NCBI RefSeq assembly: GCF_020921035.1
Contig: NC_063150.1
Span: forward strand, 7,378,001 to 7,442,000
Length of the DNA stretch: 64,000 nucleotides
Reading direction: 5' to 3'
From: Rhodamnia argentea
Lineage: Eukaryota > Streptophyta > Magnoliopsida > Myrtales > Myrtaceae
The position numbers were made by a program, and so were the translations under genes. This document shows positions 23,833 to 35,940 of this stretch, in pieces (the stretch's first letter is position 1; every line of letters starts with the position of its first letter). The notes under the pieces were generated by a model. It did no database searches. It was not told the origin of the DNA and saw only the letters and a program-made list of their open reading frames with translations.

Positions 23833-23890
23833 CAAAGGATAAAACCGCGAGGCTTGATATGAGAGGGGGCAAAGTTAATTCATGATGTCA

Positions 23891-25135
23891 TGAAATTATT
23901 TCTTCTAACGTAAATGGGCGAAAGCCACCAAAAGCCTCGTATTGTGCCCTCCATGGCACATTTATGTGATGGCACCTACATGGCTTAAGTGAAACAAAAA
24001 CTACGTCATTTTGTTTTGATTATAAAAATCATATGATGGAACCTAGGATGAAAATCGCGAGAGTATAAGTTTGGAGTTTTTGATGTCGCAATAAACGCTT
24101 GAGGATGAATGTGTCGCAATGAGCTTAGTTTGTGATTTTTGATAACGTAAAAAAAAATGTTCATGATAAATCTATCACGGTAGATACAGTTGAAGATTTT
24201 TGGCTATAAAATTTAGGGTCATTGGATACCATCAACTTCTAATTTTAGTGAGTTGGTCGGAGGGTGACGTTCATGACATAACCTGTAATCGACCAATCAA
24301 ATGCGTGATTGGAGCAGACTTTAGACTTTAGAAGCACGGGACCGTGGTGGGGCCCTTTGCTAAGCTCTTGGAATGGACCAATCAAATCTCGAGACCACGA
24401 AAGTTACGATGGGGGTGGACTCACGGGAGATGAGCTCTTCCGTGGAGAGTAGTCACGTTATCGGTTTCCGATTGGATAATTCACATCCAAACCTAATGAA
24501 CTCAACAGCTGGCCCCACCTAATCCTTTTATATATCTATCAGGCAGAGTCAAGACGAGACGGTCTAAGGGCATATTTGTAATTTCACTTTCTGTTCCCGG
24601 CGACCACGTAATATATCTAATTCATGCGAACTGAAGTTGGCATATTTTGTCTGACCAAGAAAAAAAGTTGGCATGTTTTGTTAAAAAAGAAAAGAAAAGT
24701 TGGCACATGAAAAGTACCATTTTCTACAACGTGGCATTTCTTGTCTATTTCGAGAAGAAAATATAAGTTAAATGTTCTTATATTAAATTGAACAAACACA
24801 CCCATAAATTCTAATTTGAAATTGGCGTAACGCATATGAAATTAATTCGCATAACACATATTATGCTTAAAATCAGGGTTATGGAAAGAAAACAGAACGG
24901 TCGATGTGATTGGTTGGTTGTCATATGTTCGAATCCCATTAATTACGTGCAATGTTGCTCTTGATTAGGGTTAGTATAGACACCAGAGCTTTATTGAATC
25001 ACGAGATTTACAGAGTATAATTTCATGACTATTTAGATAACCAGGTCTGTGCGTAGTGCCATGGGTCAAAATTATAGAAAAGAGAGACGGAGGAGGAGGA
25101 AATTAAGCTTTTATGTATGAGTTAAAATAAAAAGA
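23891..25135. other. Intergenic sequence, promoter-like island without a gene
   Basis: 24240-24545 contains two GACCAATCAAAT(G/C) CCAAT-type motifs (about 24293 and 24375), CACGTTATCGG, and a TATATATC at about 24529. No open frame, intron signals or domain follow. Elsewhere the stretch is AT-rich; 24060-24210 resembles degenerate family D blocks. Confidence 0.4.
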
Positions 25136-25139
25136 GAAA

Positions 25140-26490
25140 ATTTCAAATAAATACTTGAAATGTCATTACCTTCTCAAATAAAGGCATGAACAAGAGTATT
25201 TTCATCTTTTTACATTTTCTATTTTTTCTATTTTTTTCTCTTCCTCCTCGTCGGTGGCCATGGGTTGGGTGGCCTCGTGGATGTTGGCGAGGGTTTGCCT
25301 CACTCTACCCAAGTGAGGGCCGGCCTCGCGGCCGCCGGCGAGGGTTCGCCTCGCCTCGCCTTGCCCAGGTGAGGTCGCCCTCGACAGCTGTAGGCAAGGG
25401 GTGGCCTTGCCTATGAGACCACCCAGCCCTCGTCGGTGGTCAGCCACAAGGGAAAAGAGAGGAAAGAGGAAAGAAAAATGAAAAATGCAAAGAGAAAAGG
25501 AAAACATTCAGAAAATATAAAAAGACAAAAATACCCTTGTCATGCCCCTCTTTGAAATAATGGGCTTAACATCTAAAAAAAATTTCAACTTTAGCATTTA
25601 TAACAATTATGTCTAAAAATTTGTTTCCCTCATTAAAAATTTCCAAATTTTACTTTTGTTCCAATTCTATCGGTCTAATATGAAAATAAAAACTCACATT
25701 TAGCATCTATCCCAATTATATCCGAAGCTTTTTTTGTCTCATAAAAAAGCCCAAACTTTTACTTTTATCCCAATCCTACTACCGTCAACCTTCCGTCCAT
25801 AATTACCGTTAGTTAATCATACGTTGCTTGAATTTTCTTGTAGAACTTACCAATGAATTTTCAAAATTTAGAAGTAGTAGGTTTCGAGAACGGTGGGATT
25901 TTAGATCGTTTGTCCAAATATCTCAATGTCTAGCCATTCTTTGAGCTGTTGAGTGTCGGAGAGAATATAAAACGCACCGTCTTGAGTAACTTTATATCTC
26001 CCAGCAATATGTAGAGGAATCAAATAACGTAAGAGAAGTTTGAGGGTTTTAATGGCGTGAAAATACTACATAAGATTAACTAATAGTGATTATGGACGGA
26101 AGGCCGACGGTGTTAGAATTGAGATAAAAATAAAAGTTGAAATTTTTTTATGAGATAAAAAATGTTTTGGATATAATTGGGGCATTTGTTAAAGTTGAGT
26201 TTTTTTTTTCTTGGCTAGGCCGATAGAATTGGGAAAAAAATAAAATTTTAGGGTAGAATTGGGACAAAAATAAAAGTTGGAGAAGACAAATTTTTTTTTT
26301 TAGATATAATTGTCACAAATACTAAAGTTGAAGATTTTTTGCGGTATTGGACTTGAAATAATGATGACGATTCAAGCCCTTTTTTTTGATCGAGATAGAT
26401 TTTTATTTGAAATAATGTTATTTCAGGCTTTTATTTGAAAAAAAATAAAGAAACATTATGGCTTTATTTGAAATTTTCTCAAATAAGAAC
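25140..26490. mobile_element. Family B TIR element carrying a nested foldback element
   Basis: The outer element has GAGAAAATTTCAAATAAATAC at its left end and the inverse ATTTGAAATTTTCTC at its right end (about 26467-26481). It also has repeated CAAATAAAGGC-type and inverse motifs and a GC-rich core at about 25245-25440. It is interrupted at about 25565-26345 by a second inverted-repeat element. The left arm of that element (TTCAACTTTAGCATTTATAA, ACAATTATGTCTAAAAATTTG) reappears inverted at its right (CAAATTTTTTTTTTTAGATA, TAATTGTCACAAATACTAAAG). No coding capacity is evident. It ends about 450 bp upstream of the RNA-binding protein gene. Confidence 0.7.
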
Positions 26491-26779
26491 CAAATGGTCT
26501 TTTTATCTTAATTTTTCAGTTTCTCTCTCTCTTACGTCGGTGGCGCAGGAGCACCTGTTCCCCTGCGCACGGGCACTCCACGTCAGCGTCCTGACAGCTA
26601 TACAGACAATGGCAAAACCGTGAATAAAGCGACGACCAGGGGCTCCCTGGCGTCACTTAATTATAATAAAACTCTCGCTGCTCGGACGATGAAGAAGATC
26701 CAACAAAAAAACGAAGCGACGACTACTCGAAGAAACACTCGCACACCCCTCGAAAAAATAAAAGAAAAAGAAAGAAAGA

Positions 26780-26951
26780 AATTCACAGCCAGCAAAGCAA
26801 GCGCTTCTATAGAGAGAGAAACCTGCATTCTCTAGAGAGAGAGAGAGAGAGGAGAGAGAGGGGGGCCTCGTTCCGGCGGGTTCTAGAGAGAGAAAGAGAG
26901 AGAGAGTGTCGAAGGAGAGAGAAGCATTTGCTCGTCGTGCAGAGACCGTTA
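26780..26951 (+). promoter_or_regulatory. GA-rich 5' leader of the RNA-binding protein gene
   Basis: Runs of (GA)n at 26811-26820, 26835-26861 and 26886-26908 precede the ATG at 26952. Such tracts are typical binding sites for plant BPC/GAGA factors and are common in 5' UTRs. A TATAATAAAA motif at about 26663 could serve as the TATA element. Confidence 0.5.
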
Positions 26952-29900
26952 ATGGCGGAGGAGGAGAGGAAGGAGAAGGAGAAGGGGAAGGAGGAGGAGG
27001 AGGGGGAGCCGTCGGAGGGCGAGGAGAGCGTGAAGCTGTTCGTCGGCCAAGTCCCGAAGAGCATGAACGAGGCCGAGCTCCTCGCCATGTTCCAGGAGGT
27101 GGCGCTCGTGGACGAGGTCAACGTCATCAAGGACAAGGCCACGCGGGCCTCCCGCGGTTGGTTAACCGCATTCCCGAGCTTAACTTCGTTTCCCCATTTT
27201 TCTTTTCGTCCCTCCTCCCTTTTGGATCTCTCAAGTGGCGCGATTCGCGCGATTCGTTCGGTGTGCGTTCAGATTTGGAAAGTCTTAGTGCGTTCGGTGG
27301 TGTTTCGAGCCCTAATTCGTGCCGTTTCTTTTCTCTTTTCTTCTCCTTGGGTAAAGGTTGCTGCTTCGTGATATGTCCGTCGAGGCAGGAGGCCGACAAG
27401 GCAATCGATGCGTGCCACAACAAGCGAACGTTACCTGGGGTTAGTGTCGGTTTTGCTTTGATCTGTTTATTTATGGAGTAGTTGTGTTCCACATTGTTGC
27501 ATTGACCGCGAAATGATGATCCCCAACCTAGTTAGGAATGTGATGGTTCTGGTACGGAAGTGACCCGTTTTGTTTCCTAAGATCATCTTTATAGCGGGTA
27601 ATCAGTTCATTTGGTTTCTGCATGCTTTCCTATGGCATGTGTGCTAATTGTCTTCTGGAAGACTTTCTGCAACAAGCTGCTTTCCGTTCTGGGAAGAGCC
27701 ATTGACTATTTGTGCATTTTTTTTTGTTCTTTTTTTTTTTTTTTATAACTATTTACTGTGTGGTGACTTTGGGTTCGCGCATGGGATACTGATGCAATCA
27801 CCGCATTGCATCGGTTTTCCAGACCTATAAACTTTAAGATTGGCTTCGGCAGAAAGTGCATACTGCATGAGGGGAGGAAAGTTGATGCATGGAAGTCTTC
27901 TCTTCACTGGAGGAAATCAATTTCATTCAAATTAACTCCCAGCGTTAACCGATTAATTAGTTCAAGCATGAATGGTATTTAAGTAGTTTTTTGCTTTATC
28001 CATTTGACTGGTAATTAGTAACTAGCAACTATATGCTGTCATATAAAGAAAATGCCACCATGACAAATTGGGAGAAAAAAACCTTCAGCAGCTTAACAAC
28101 CACGACAAAAAAAATTTAAGCACGTTCGTTGCTGAGTATATTCATATCAATTGGTGCCTTGCCTCACTGATTGGTTGTGACTTAGCATTAACATTTCTAT
28201 AGCACTTGGACATCACTTTTGGTGTATGCTAACGATGGTGACATGTTTTCAAATTCTGTGGGAGTCATTCACTTCTATATGAGTTATTTGCCAGATTCCT
28301 CTTCTTCTTGTAATTTCTTCATTCCTTATTCCCCTTTTCCTTAGTCAGATTTAACCTTGGAATCTTGTTGTTCTTGCTCTACATTCTGATTGGTAACGTT
28401 CTTATGGGTTTGAGTGGTTGGATCATAATATTTCCTTTGGATTGATTGATGTTTTGATGTCTTGTCTTATTATCTGATGCATGCAGAATCAAACCGTTAA
28501 ATCATCACAGAATCAAACCTTTAAATCATCAAATTTGTTCTTTCTTGTTCTATTTTATCACTGTCACGAGCTTCTACCGTGCATTATTTATCCTTTTTAT
28601 ATTCTGCTGAATTAATGGAAAAAGATTGAAGTATGGTCAGTGGCTGACTCAGGAATTTGGAAGGAGGGGGCAAGTGAGTTTACTTAACACCTAGTTAAAA
28701 AATCTAATATTCATTGCCCCACTTTTTATGTCTAAAAATAGGGTAATTCAGTTTTAGTCCAATGACTTACGTGAATTATACAATCAAACCTTTAATTCTT
28801 AATATGTGCAATCAAGTCTCATAACTCTGGTCCAGTGTTGAATGGAGTCCTCCTGTTACTGGAGATGAGAAATTTTAATATGATTAGCAATGTGATGTTT
28901 TCCATTGTTTTTCATGGCTTGTTCCTTTTATCTATTTGTTTTCCCTATAAAAAATTCAAAGCATTCCAAAGTTTTGAAATTGACAAGTTGAAAAAAAGAA
29001 AGGGAGGGAGGGAGGGAGGGGGGGGAGGAGGAGGTTGGTGGGGGAGCGAATAAACATTTAGTTCAAAAGTAGCATCAACCATGTTTAATAAGGCACGGTA
29101 TTGTTTTAGAATATTAAAAATCTTGTGCATGTATTGCACTTTGAGAGTGGAGATATTTATATATTATATGCTATTATTGGGGTGAAGGTTGGCGTTCAAA
29201 ATGCCAATTCCTGTGACAAATACATTTGGAGACGAGTTGGACATTGGAACAATACCCATGAAGGACAGACATCTGAGTCTTAAGTAGCATAGGATGCTTT
29301 TTACCCTTGGACTTCTGATTTTGATATCCTTATGCAATGGCATTGTAGCTTGTTATGTATTAGTTCCTAGGGATGTTATCTTAACTCTGACTGGAAAAGT
29401 TATCTTGGAATGCAGGCATCTAGTCCACTGCAAGTGAAGTATGCAGATGGAGAGTTGGAAAGGCTAGGTAAATGCATATGCAATTCTTATGTCCTGTTCT
29501 TCTTTTATGCTCAGACAATTTAGTGAATTGCTTCCAGAGTTCTTGGACAGTATAATTCGTCTCACAATGTACAATGACAGCCTGATTGAAGTTATTGCAT
29601 CAAATTCATACTAAAATGCTTTGAATGATCAGTTTTTGACTGCAATTCTGAACCAGAACACAAACTCTTTGTTGGCATGCTTCCGAAGAATGTCTCTGAA
29701 GATGAAGTAGCTGCTGTATTTTCAAAATATGGAACTATTAAGGACTTGCATATATTAAGAGGTTCTCAAAAAACCAGTAAAGGTACTTCTTTTTTCTATA
29801 TGTTATATTGGACTGTAATCGGGCATAATTGGTGTCTATTGCTCTCCCACTCTTTAAATTGTTATTTCGCTAATCTATGTTTGTTGTTGAAAATTCACTG

Positions 29901-32158
29901 GCCTGCTTTTCGCACCGGCCAGCAGGTTGCGCTTTTATAAAATATGAGACGAAGGAACAAGCACTTGCCGCCCTAGATGCCCTGAATGGAAAGCATAAAA
30001 TGGAGGTTTGTCTTTGCTTTCAGCATGTGATATAAAGTTGGATTCCTATCTACTTATAACATGTCTTGTCATATTGGTGCCATGTACTCTGCTGCTCAGT
30101 GTTGCTGGAAGTAATGGAATAGAATCTCCAGACTTGATCCACATTGATGAAAGTGATGCTTTGAGTCATTGACTAGCCCAAGAGAATTGGATTGTCGCGT
30201 CACTTTACGAATGAATGCTAGCTGGACTAATCTCACTCTCATGGGAATGCTATGTGATATGTCATACATTCTCTGTGGGGTTCTTTTTGCTTATTTCGGC
30301 AGAAGCTGACTTCTGGCGCAAGCAATATGTTTAGCGTATCCCTATTTTGGTTGAGCAATAAATTAAATCCAATCCATTTTAGAATAGTGTACTTGGGTAG
30401 GACTCTGGCCAAAAACATTGTGATACATAGGAATTGATAGGAAATAAAATCAGACTAATATGTTTAACAGCCAAAGAGAACCGCCTTCTACATTACTTTC
30501 ATTCAAGCCTAGAAGCTGAAGATTTTTCTTCATTATCTTCTTTTTCTGGTATCTTTAACTTTAGTAGGTCTTTGCTGTAGAGTACCATTACTTGAGGTTG
30601 CACTCTGCAAATTGAAGACTCGTATGCCCAACAATATCTGTCTTCCTTCTTATCCATGGATGATCTGTGCTAAATGTGCGTCAGAATGGGGTGTTAATAA
30701 ATGAGCTGTTGACATCTCTTTCTTGCTTTTCTAGGGTTCAAGTGTTCCTCTTGTTGTCAAATGGGCAGATACTGAAAAGGAAAGGCAAGCTCGAAGAGCT
30801 CAGAAAGCTCAATTTCAAAATGCTGCTAATATGCAAAATACTGATTCACAACATCCATCATTGTTTGGGGCCCTGCCTATGAGTTACATGCCTCCATATA
30901 ACGGATATGGCTATCAGGTTGGGTTTGGAACATCTTTTTCTCCCATTGCATATTTTGCTAACAATGTTGTGTGCAGGCTCTGTTTTAACACCTTTTGTGT
31001 GGTCATTTCTCTGTTCCTACTAAAATATTGTTTGCCATGCTTAGATACCATCATGAGTAGTCTAAGCATTTTTTTCTCCTTGCAATTTCTAAACATCTCC
31101 ATCAAAACTCATTGTTTTTCGGTGCCTTGTTGAAAGCCAGTAATTTGTAGAGATTTTATCTTGGCCATTATCGAATCTATGAACAGACATCTATTCACCC
31201 TTGCCACTGTCATATCGTGCCATGAGTCCAACTCCTATTTGGATTGATATCTTAGGCGCATTTAGTTTTCTCTCCACTCTGATAACAAAGCCTATTAGGA
31301 ATGCGTGTTTTTTCTGCCTACTTTTCCCAAAAACTTTATGATCCAGTGGGTGATGATTGTGATCGTGATCTCATTCTCATAGGCTCCTGGAACTTATGGG
31401 CTCATGCAATACCAATTGCCACCGGTGCAGAATCAATTCCATAACATGATTCCTCCTGCAAACCGGGGAAACACTTTGCGTGCAGTTTCACCTGAAGTAC
31501 CTGTGAGAAATTATGCATTGCCTCCTGCAAGTTATATGAGTTCTCCGTATCATGCAGTGCCTGGTGTTCAGTATCCGCTCGCATATCCGGGAGGAATGAT
31601 GAGTCACCGACCTTTAAGTGGTTCTGCAAGTGCCGCTTCTCCTGTGTCTGTGGACGGTGACTCTGCATCATCTTCAGTTGTCAGCCCTAGTGGTGGGCCT
31701 CAAGTTGAAGGTTCTCACCCAAATTTGTTACCTTTCTGCTTCTGCTTGCTATTTCTAATGGTATTGTGCAGGCAATTTGATTTTTCTTCACCTCTTTCGG
31801 TATGTAGGACCAGCTGGTGCTAATTTGTTCATTTATCACATACCACAAGAATTCGGCGATCAACAGCTTGCCAATGCTTTTAAGTCATTTGGTAGGGTTT
31901 TGAGTGCTAAAGTATATGTTGATAAAGCAACCGGCGTTAGCAAATGTTTTGGTAAGTCTGCGCCAGAATATCTCTGATTTTGATTCTTTATCAAGGGTTT
32001 GCAAATTTGATCTTGCTATTTTATTTTCAGGTTTTGTTAGTTATGACACGCCTGAAGCTGCCCAATCTGCCATTAGTACAATGAATGGACGTCAATTAGG
32101 TGGTAAGAAATTGAAAGTTCAGCTCAAAAGAGACAATAGACAAAGTAAACCTTATTGA
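26952..32158 (+). CDS. BRN1: Three-RRM CELF/Bruno-like RNA-binding protein (BRN1/RBP-DR1-like)
   Basis: Exons: 26952-27156, 27357-27439, 29416-29467, 29657-29782, 29926-30005, 30735-30917, 31383-31710, 31808-31951, 32031-32158. They give 442 aa, matching the roughly 440 aa of this family. After an acidic Glu/Lys-rich N-terminus, RRM1 starts with LFVGQV (29-34) and has an RNP1-like GCCFVIC (69-75). RRM2 has LFVGML (117-122) and GCAFIKY (156-162). A Gln/Pro/Tyr-rich linker (about 195-345) precedes RRM3 with LFIYHIP (359-365) and GFVSY (401-405); the protein ends in SKPY. Two RRMs, a long linker and a third RRM is the CELF/Bruno layout. Plant members bind 3' UTRs and affect mRNA decay or translation (BRN1/BRN2 act on SOC1, as I recall). 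The ATG follows the GA-rich leader. The gene looks intact, and the carrier lies upstream on the same strand. Confidence 0.95.
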
Positions 32159-35100
32159 CTTTAAGGTGAGTCATTCAAGGAAGCTGAATTTATCTCCTTT
32201 ATGTGCACGCGCTTCAACCTAGATAACATGGGGTTCTCTGCAGTACAGATTTGTGGGATGGATTGGAATAATCTTCATCCCATATGGTTCTCCAGCCTAC
32301 TTGTAATTGTCTGGCGGGATTAGACTACAAACTTGTAATTTATGGTGCATATCCTGTGCCAACATGATTTGTAACCTTTGTATCATGGAAGCTCATTTAG
32401 ACATTAATGATTGATTTGTTGATTTATCCCTTGACTTTTAGTTGTATAGTTCAATGAAACGTTTGTCACCATTGACTTTCTGTGCAACTATCCGATGACC
32501 TTTCCTTTTTGGTCCCTTGCAACTTTTGCTGTGTTCTTTGTCACTGCTTCATTTTCTGCTTTTCATGTGGATAATATACTCTAAGCAGTTACGTTGCATC
32601 TGGAGTATATTGCACAACAAATTATCTCCTGGCATTTGACGATGCTTGCAAATCCATCTCCAATGTCCTGTGAACTTACTCTCTTTTGGGCAATATTTAG
32701 TATGGTACGGAGTTACACGATGTGCTTGCCCATCTTCAAGTTTGAAGGAAGAGCGCCTACTAGTTTTTCAGGTATGCTCTTCTCAGTGAAGTGGTCATTT
32801 TTTACTCGACTAATTTGGCAATTGCTTAACAGCGCGGTAAATGACTAAACGCCACTTCCAGTTAAGATTAGAACTTCATCCGGAACCTGTTTCTTTGGGT
32901 AAATTCTTGCCCCTTTTTTATTAACTTTTGCTCAGTGATGAAGGATGTTTTCGAGGAAATCTGATTGTTTAAACAGTTGTTTCATATTGACATACTAATC
33001 TTTTTATTAGTGCTAGTGCATTGATTTCAGCTGTTGGACGTGCATATGCCATACCCAGGACAAGCTGTATGGTTTCTTATTCAGGTACGTTGGTTATCTT
33101 TTAGTAGGATGATCATTCTTCCCTGTGTGCTTATTTATTTTAATCGTATATCAACCTGCAGGACTGTTGCTGGGATGCTCAAGGGAATGGAAATCTGATC
33201 TTAGGTTTTGATTGTTCCATTTACTGATTCTGCTTCATCTGGTAAAACTATGTTTCGAGAAAGAGAGGATTTGATGAGAATAGTCATGTACACTAGTTCC
33301 CCTGACGTGATCACATAGACAGTGAGTGGACTTTTCATCCTTTATTAGTCTGCTAAGTTCCTTGCGTAGTCACAAATATGGGAACCTTGTCAGCCTCATT
33401 CAGTTTCTGTTTTTGTAAATTTCAAGTTCCATATTGTTGAGAGGGTGCTGTTTACTGCTTTAGAATTCTAGATGAACAAAGGTTGAAGTTAAGTTGGATT
33501 TCTTTTTTTTTTTTTTTAATGGGGGAATTTGACCTCTTTTAGCAGGCATTTAGCAGAGAATTTCTGAAAATTTGGATGGAATCGACTCTTTTCCACACTG
33601 GGAGCTACAGATGTTTGATTTCGGCATTTCTAGTCATGGCTCTCCATGTCCTATTGAAGTGGCAACCGTTGAATCATTTGTTATGTGTGATTATCACTTT
33701 TCCGTTCTGGGACTTACTAATGTATGCTTTTCTATTTCCAATTCTTGATTGGCATGCATGCAGTTCGTATGCAAAACCCAAGCTACAAGATCAGCCTGTT
33801 GTACATCATAAAATCCCGGAACATAGGCCAATGAACCTGAAGTCATGAGCCCATCATGTAATTGAGGTCTATGACTTGAAGGTGAAGTTTAAAGTCTGTC
33901 TTATATCGATTTTCTTTCTCCGGTCATTTTGCTTAGAATATTTGGTTTTGATTTGCTGTGCTATCAGCTATCTGTCATGTTATGAGGATTTCTTCTTTGC
34001 GGTCTGTGTACTTGCTTAGCCTGGTTGGTCTTCAGTTGACCTTAGTTTAGTAAAGCTTTGGGTATTTCTCTTTTCCTTAATAGCTTGAGATGCGTATTCG
34101 TGATACGTTCATGCTGGGAGGCCTTCCCTTATTTGCATCAACAACGGCAATCATGGCTAAACATCAACAAGAATGAAGTACAATGGAAAGGAAACTTGTC
34201 TGAAGATGATGCAGAAGGTAATGAAGCTTTGATTTTTTTTTGTTTTTGGGGTCTGTCTGAAGCATCGGTTTGGCCGACACGGGAGGTTTGTTGTATTCAT
34301 TGGACACCTCGACGACAAGATTGTTCTCATGGCGTGTCCAACCTCCCTGGACATGCAAGAGATATCAATCTGGTTCTGGGGGAGTTGGAGCACCGTCGCA
34401 CGTCGTGTCTTTCTTGTCTGAGATTTCATGCAAGAGGACGTGAAAGCGTGATGAAATCAGCACGAGTAGGTCCAAGCCGCAGTGCATCGTCACAGCTCGA
34501 AGGACCCCATCATGTTTGTTGAAATGAGACGTCATCTTTCCACGCAAAGACAGGTGTCGGCGTCTTAGGTTGTTTTGATAGTCCTAAGCACAAGCCATTA
34601 ACGTTCATCCACGAATTGGAAGACTTAAATCCATGTATTGGTGGGATGGCTGCCTAAATGGTTGGTTCAAGAAAGTCGTTTGGGTGTCTTGTATGTTATA
34701 TGATTTGAAGATGTCTGTCTTTTTTTCCGTGTTAAGCACTATTAGTACCCGTAGCCCGTTACGCTTAGTGGTTAACAAACGGGACTTTGGTACGGACCAT
34801 GTGGACAGTACTATTTTATTTTTTCCATTATGTCGCTGGTATAAATATTTTCATCATTCCTTTCCCATGTTTGATCGGGTACGAGTCCAATCTGCCCTTG
34901 AACCCCACATCTATTTTAAAAAAACGATATCATCTTTGACGACCCGATTCGTTCCGTCGCCGGCACCAGTGAGGACTGGCTGTGAGATTATTACTAATCC
35001 GATCGGCAAGCAAAACATGAAATGACAAATGAAATCGGGCTTACACATGGAGACGTTGGGCTTCTCTTCTAGAAGGGAAAAAGAACGATCTCATGAATGA

Positions 35101-35630
35101 ACGGACAGGATGTGCCTAGCAAATGGAAAACTCTGCCTGGCATGCTTTTAGATAGAGACGTGGTAGATCATGGCACGTTCCCGGCAATTAAGAGGCGAAA
35201 AAGCAATCTAATCCCAATCCAAAGGTGGGGCCTAACCCTAATTTCCGTGCACGTTTATGGCACCTGCAGATCAGTATCTTGATCCAGAAACCACAACTTA
35301 TCAGCTCCCACAGTTTCACTTCAGCCAAAGCATAACCCAATTTTATGTTATTTTTCCTTCGTTCGCTTCTCTCCCCAAGAAAATTTGGATCTTATCTTAC
35401 TCACCGAGAGAAAAAAGGCGGATACCCAGCACTTTCAATTCGGTGAAAGTTAACATCTCCACTTTGCCTTTATGTTCGTATGGTCTCCGCCCCATCTTTC
35501 TAAGGGAGGATTAGATAAGCTTGATCTTACTTTACCGTTCAAAAATCACCAAATCGAAATCAGATGTAGCTTGCGTCGTTTTGAATGTAAAGCAAAGTCA
35601 AATCAAAATACCCAACAATCAGTAGCTCTC
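32159..35630. other. 3' flank of BRN1-like gene and intergenic DNA
   Basis: T-rich sequence with many splice-like sites to about 34 kb may include alternative 3' UTR exons, but no open frame is convincing. The longest frame (34058-34522) has no domain, no family resemblance I recognise and no promoter. 34900-35600 is plain spacer. Confidence 0.45.
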
Positions 35631-35633
35631 CAT

Positions 35634-35940
35634 AAAAAGGAGGTGTTCCAGCTGCAACCTTTAATACGGCTACCTTATTACGACTTTACTCCAGTTACTA
35701 ACCTTGCTTTAGATATCTCTCTCCTTGCGGTTAAGGTAACGACTTTGGACATGGCCAACCCTTATAGTGCGACAACCAGTGTGCACAAGGCCCGTAAGCG
35801 AATTCACCGCGGTATGACGGGTCGGCGATTACTAACGATTTCGGCTTCATGCGGGTGAGTTACCGCCCGTAACCTAAACCGAAGACGGGTTTTTGGAGTG
35901 AGCCGTCCCTCGAGGGACCTCAGCCATTTGTCTCCGTAAT
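35634..35940 (-). pseudogene. Nuclear relic of the 3' end of plastid 16S rRNA gene
   Basis: On the plus strand the text runs through AAAGGAGGTG (complement of the 16S 3' end), TACGGCTACCTTATTACGAC, CCTTGCGGTTAAGGTAACGA, CACAAGGCCCG, CGAATTCACCGC, CGGCGATTACTAACGATT, GGCTTCATGCGGG and GACGGGTTTTTGG. This is the order of the last ~300 nt of a plastid/bacterial-type 16S rRNA read in reverse. Many differences from the plastid sequence I recall are C-to-T or G-to-A, as expected for old methylated organelle DNA in the nucleus. It is not functional. A mitochondrial source fits less well. Confidence 0.85.

Larger units (their letters stand above)
23067..23890 (+). mobile_element. Cassandra-type TRIM with 5S rRNA-like segments in both LTRs
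   Basis: LTR1 is 23067-23473 and LTR2 is 23548-23890. Both begin TGTAA(C/T)GA(C/T)CCGAT and end GGATGTCA or TGATGTCA. The internal region is only 74 bp and starts with primer-binding site TGGTATCAAAGC (23479-23490). Each LTR contains a diverged 5S rRNA segment (about 23300-23402 and 23733-23832) with AAGTTAAG-GTGCT and GTGACCTCTTGAGAAG. This is the defining feature of Cassandra elements, where the 5S part supplies Pol III promoter boxes. LTR1 is longer because of a TA-rich microsatellite (about 23214-23260); LTR2 has a (GT)n run (23671-23694). No target duplication is visible (TACCT versus TGAAA), so the element is old or rearranged. Confidence 0.88.

Noticed and set aside
27127..27492. 121-codon minus-strand frame
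   Set aside because: Antisense shadow of exons 1-2 and intron 1 of the RNA-binding protein gene.
34058..34522. 154-codon frame, possible gene
   Set aside because: No recognisable domain, no promoter signal, and open frames occur on the opposite strand too.
35472..35858. 128-codon frame across the rDNA relic
   Set aside because: It runs through complementary 16S rRNA sequence, so it is not protein-coding.
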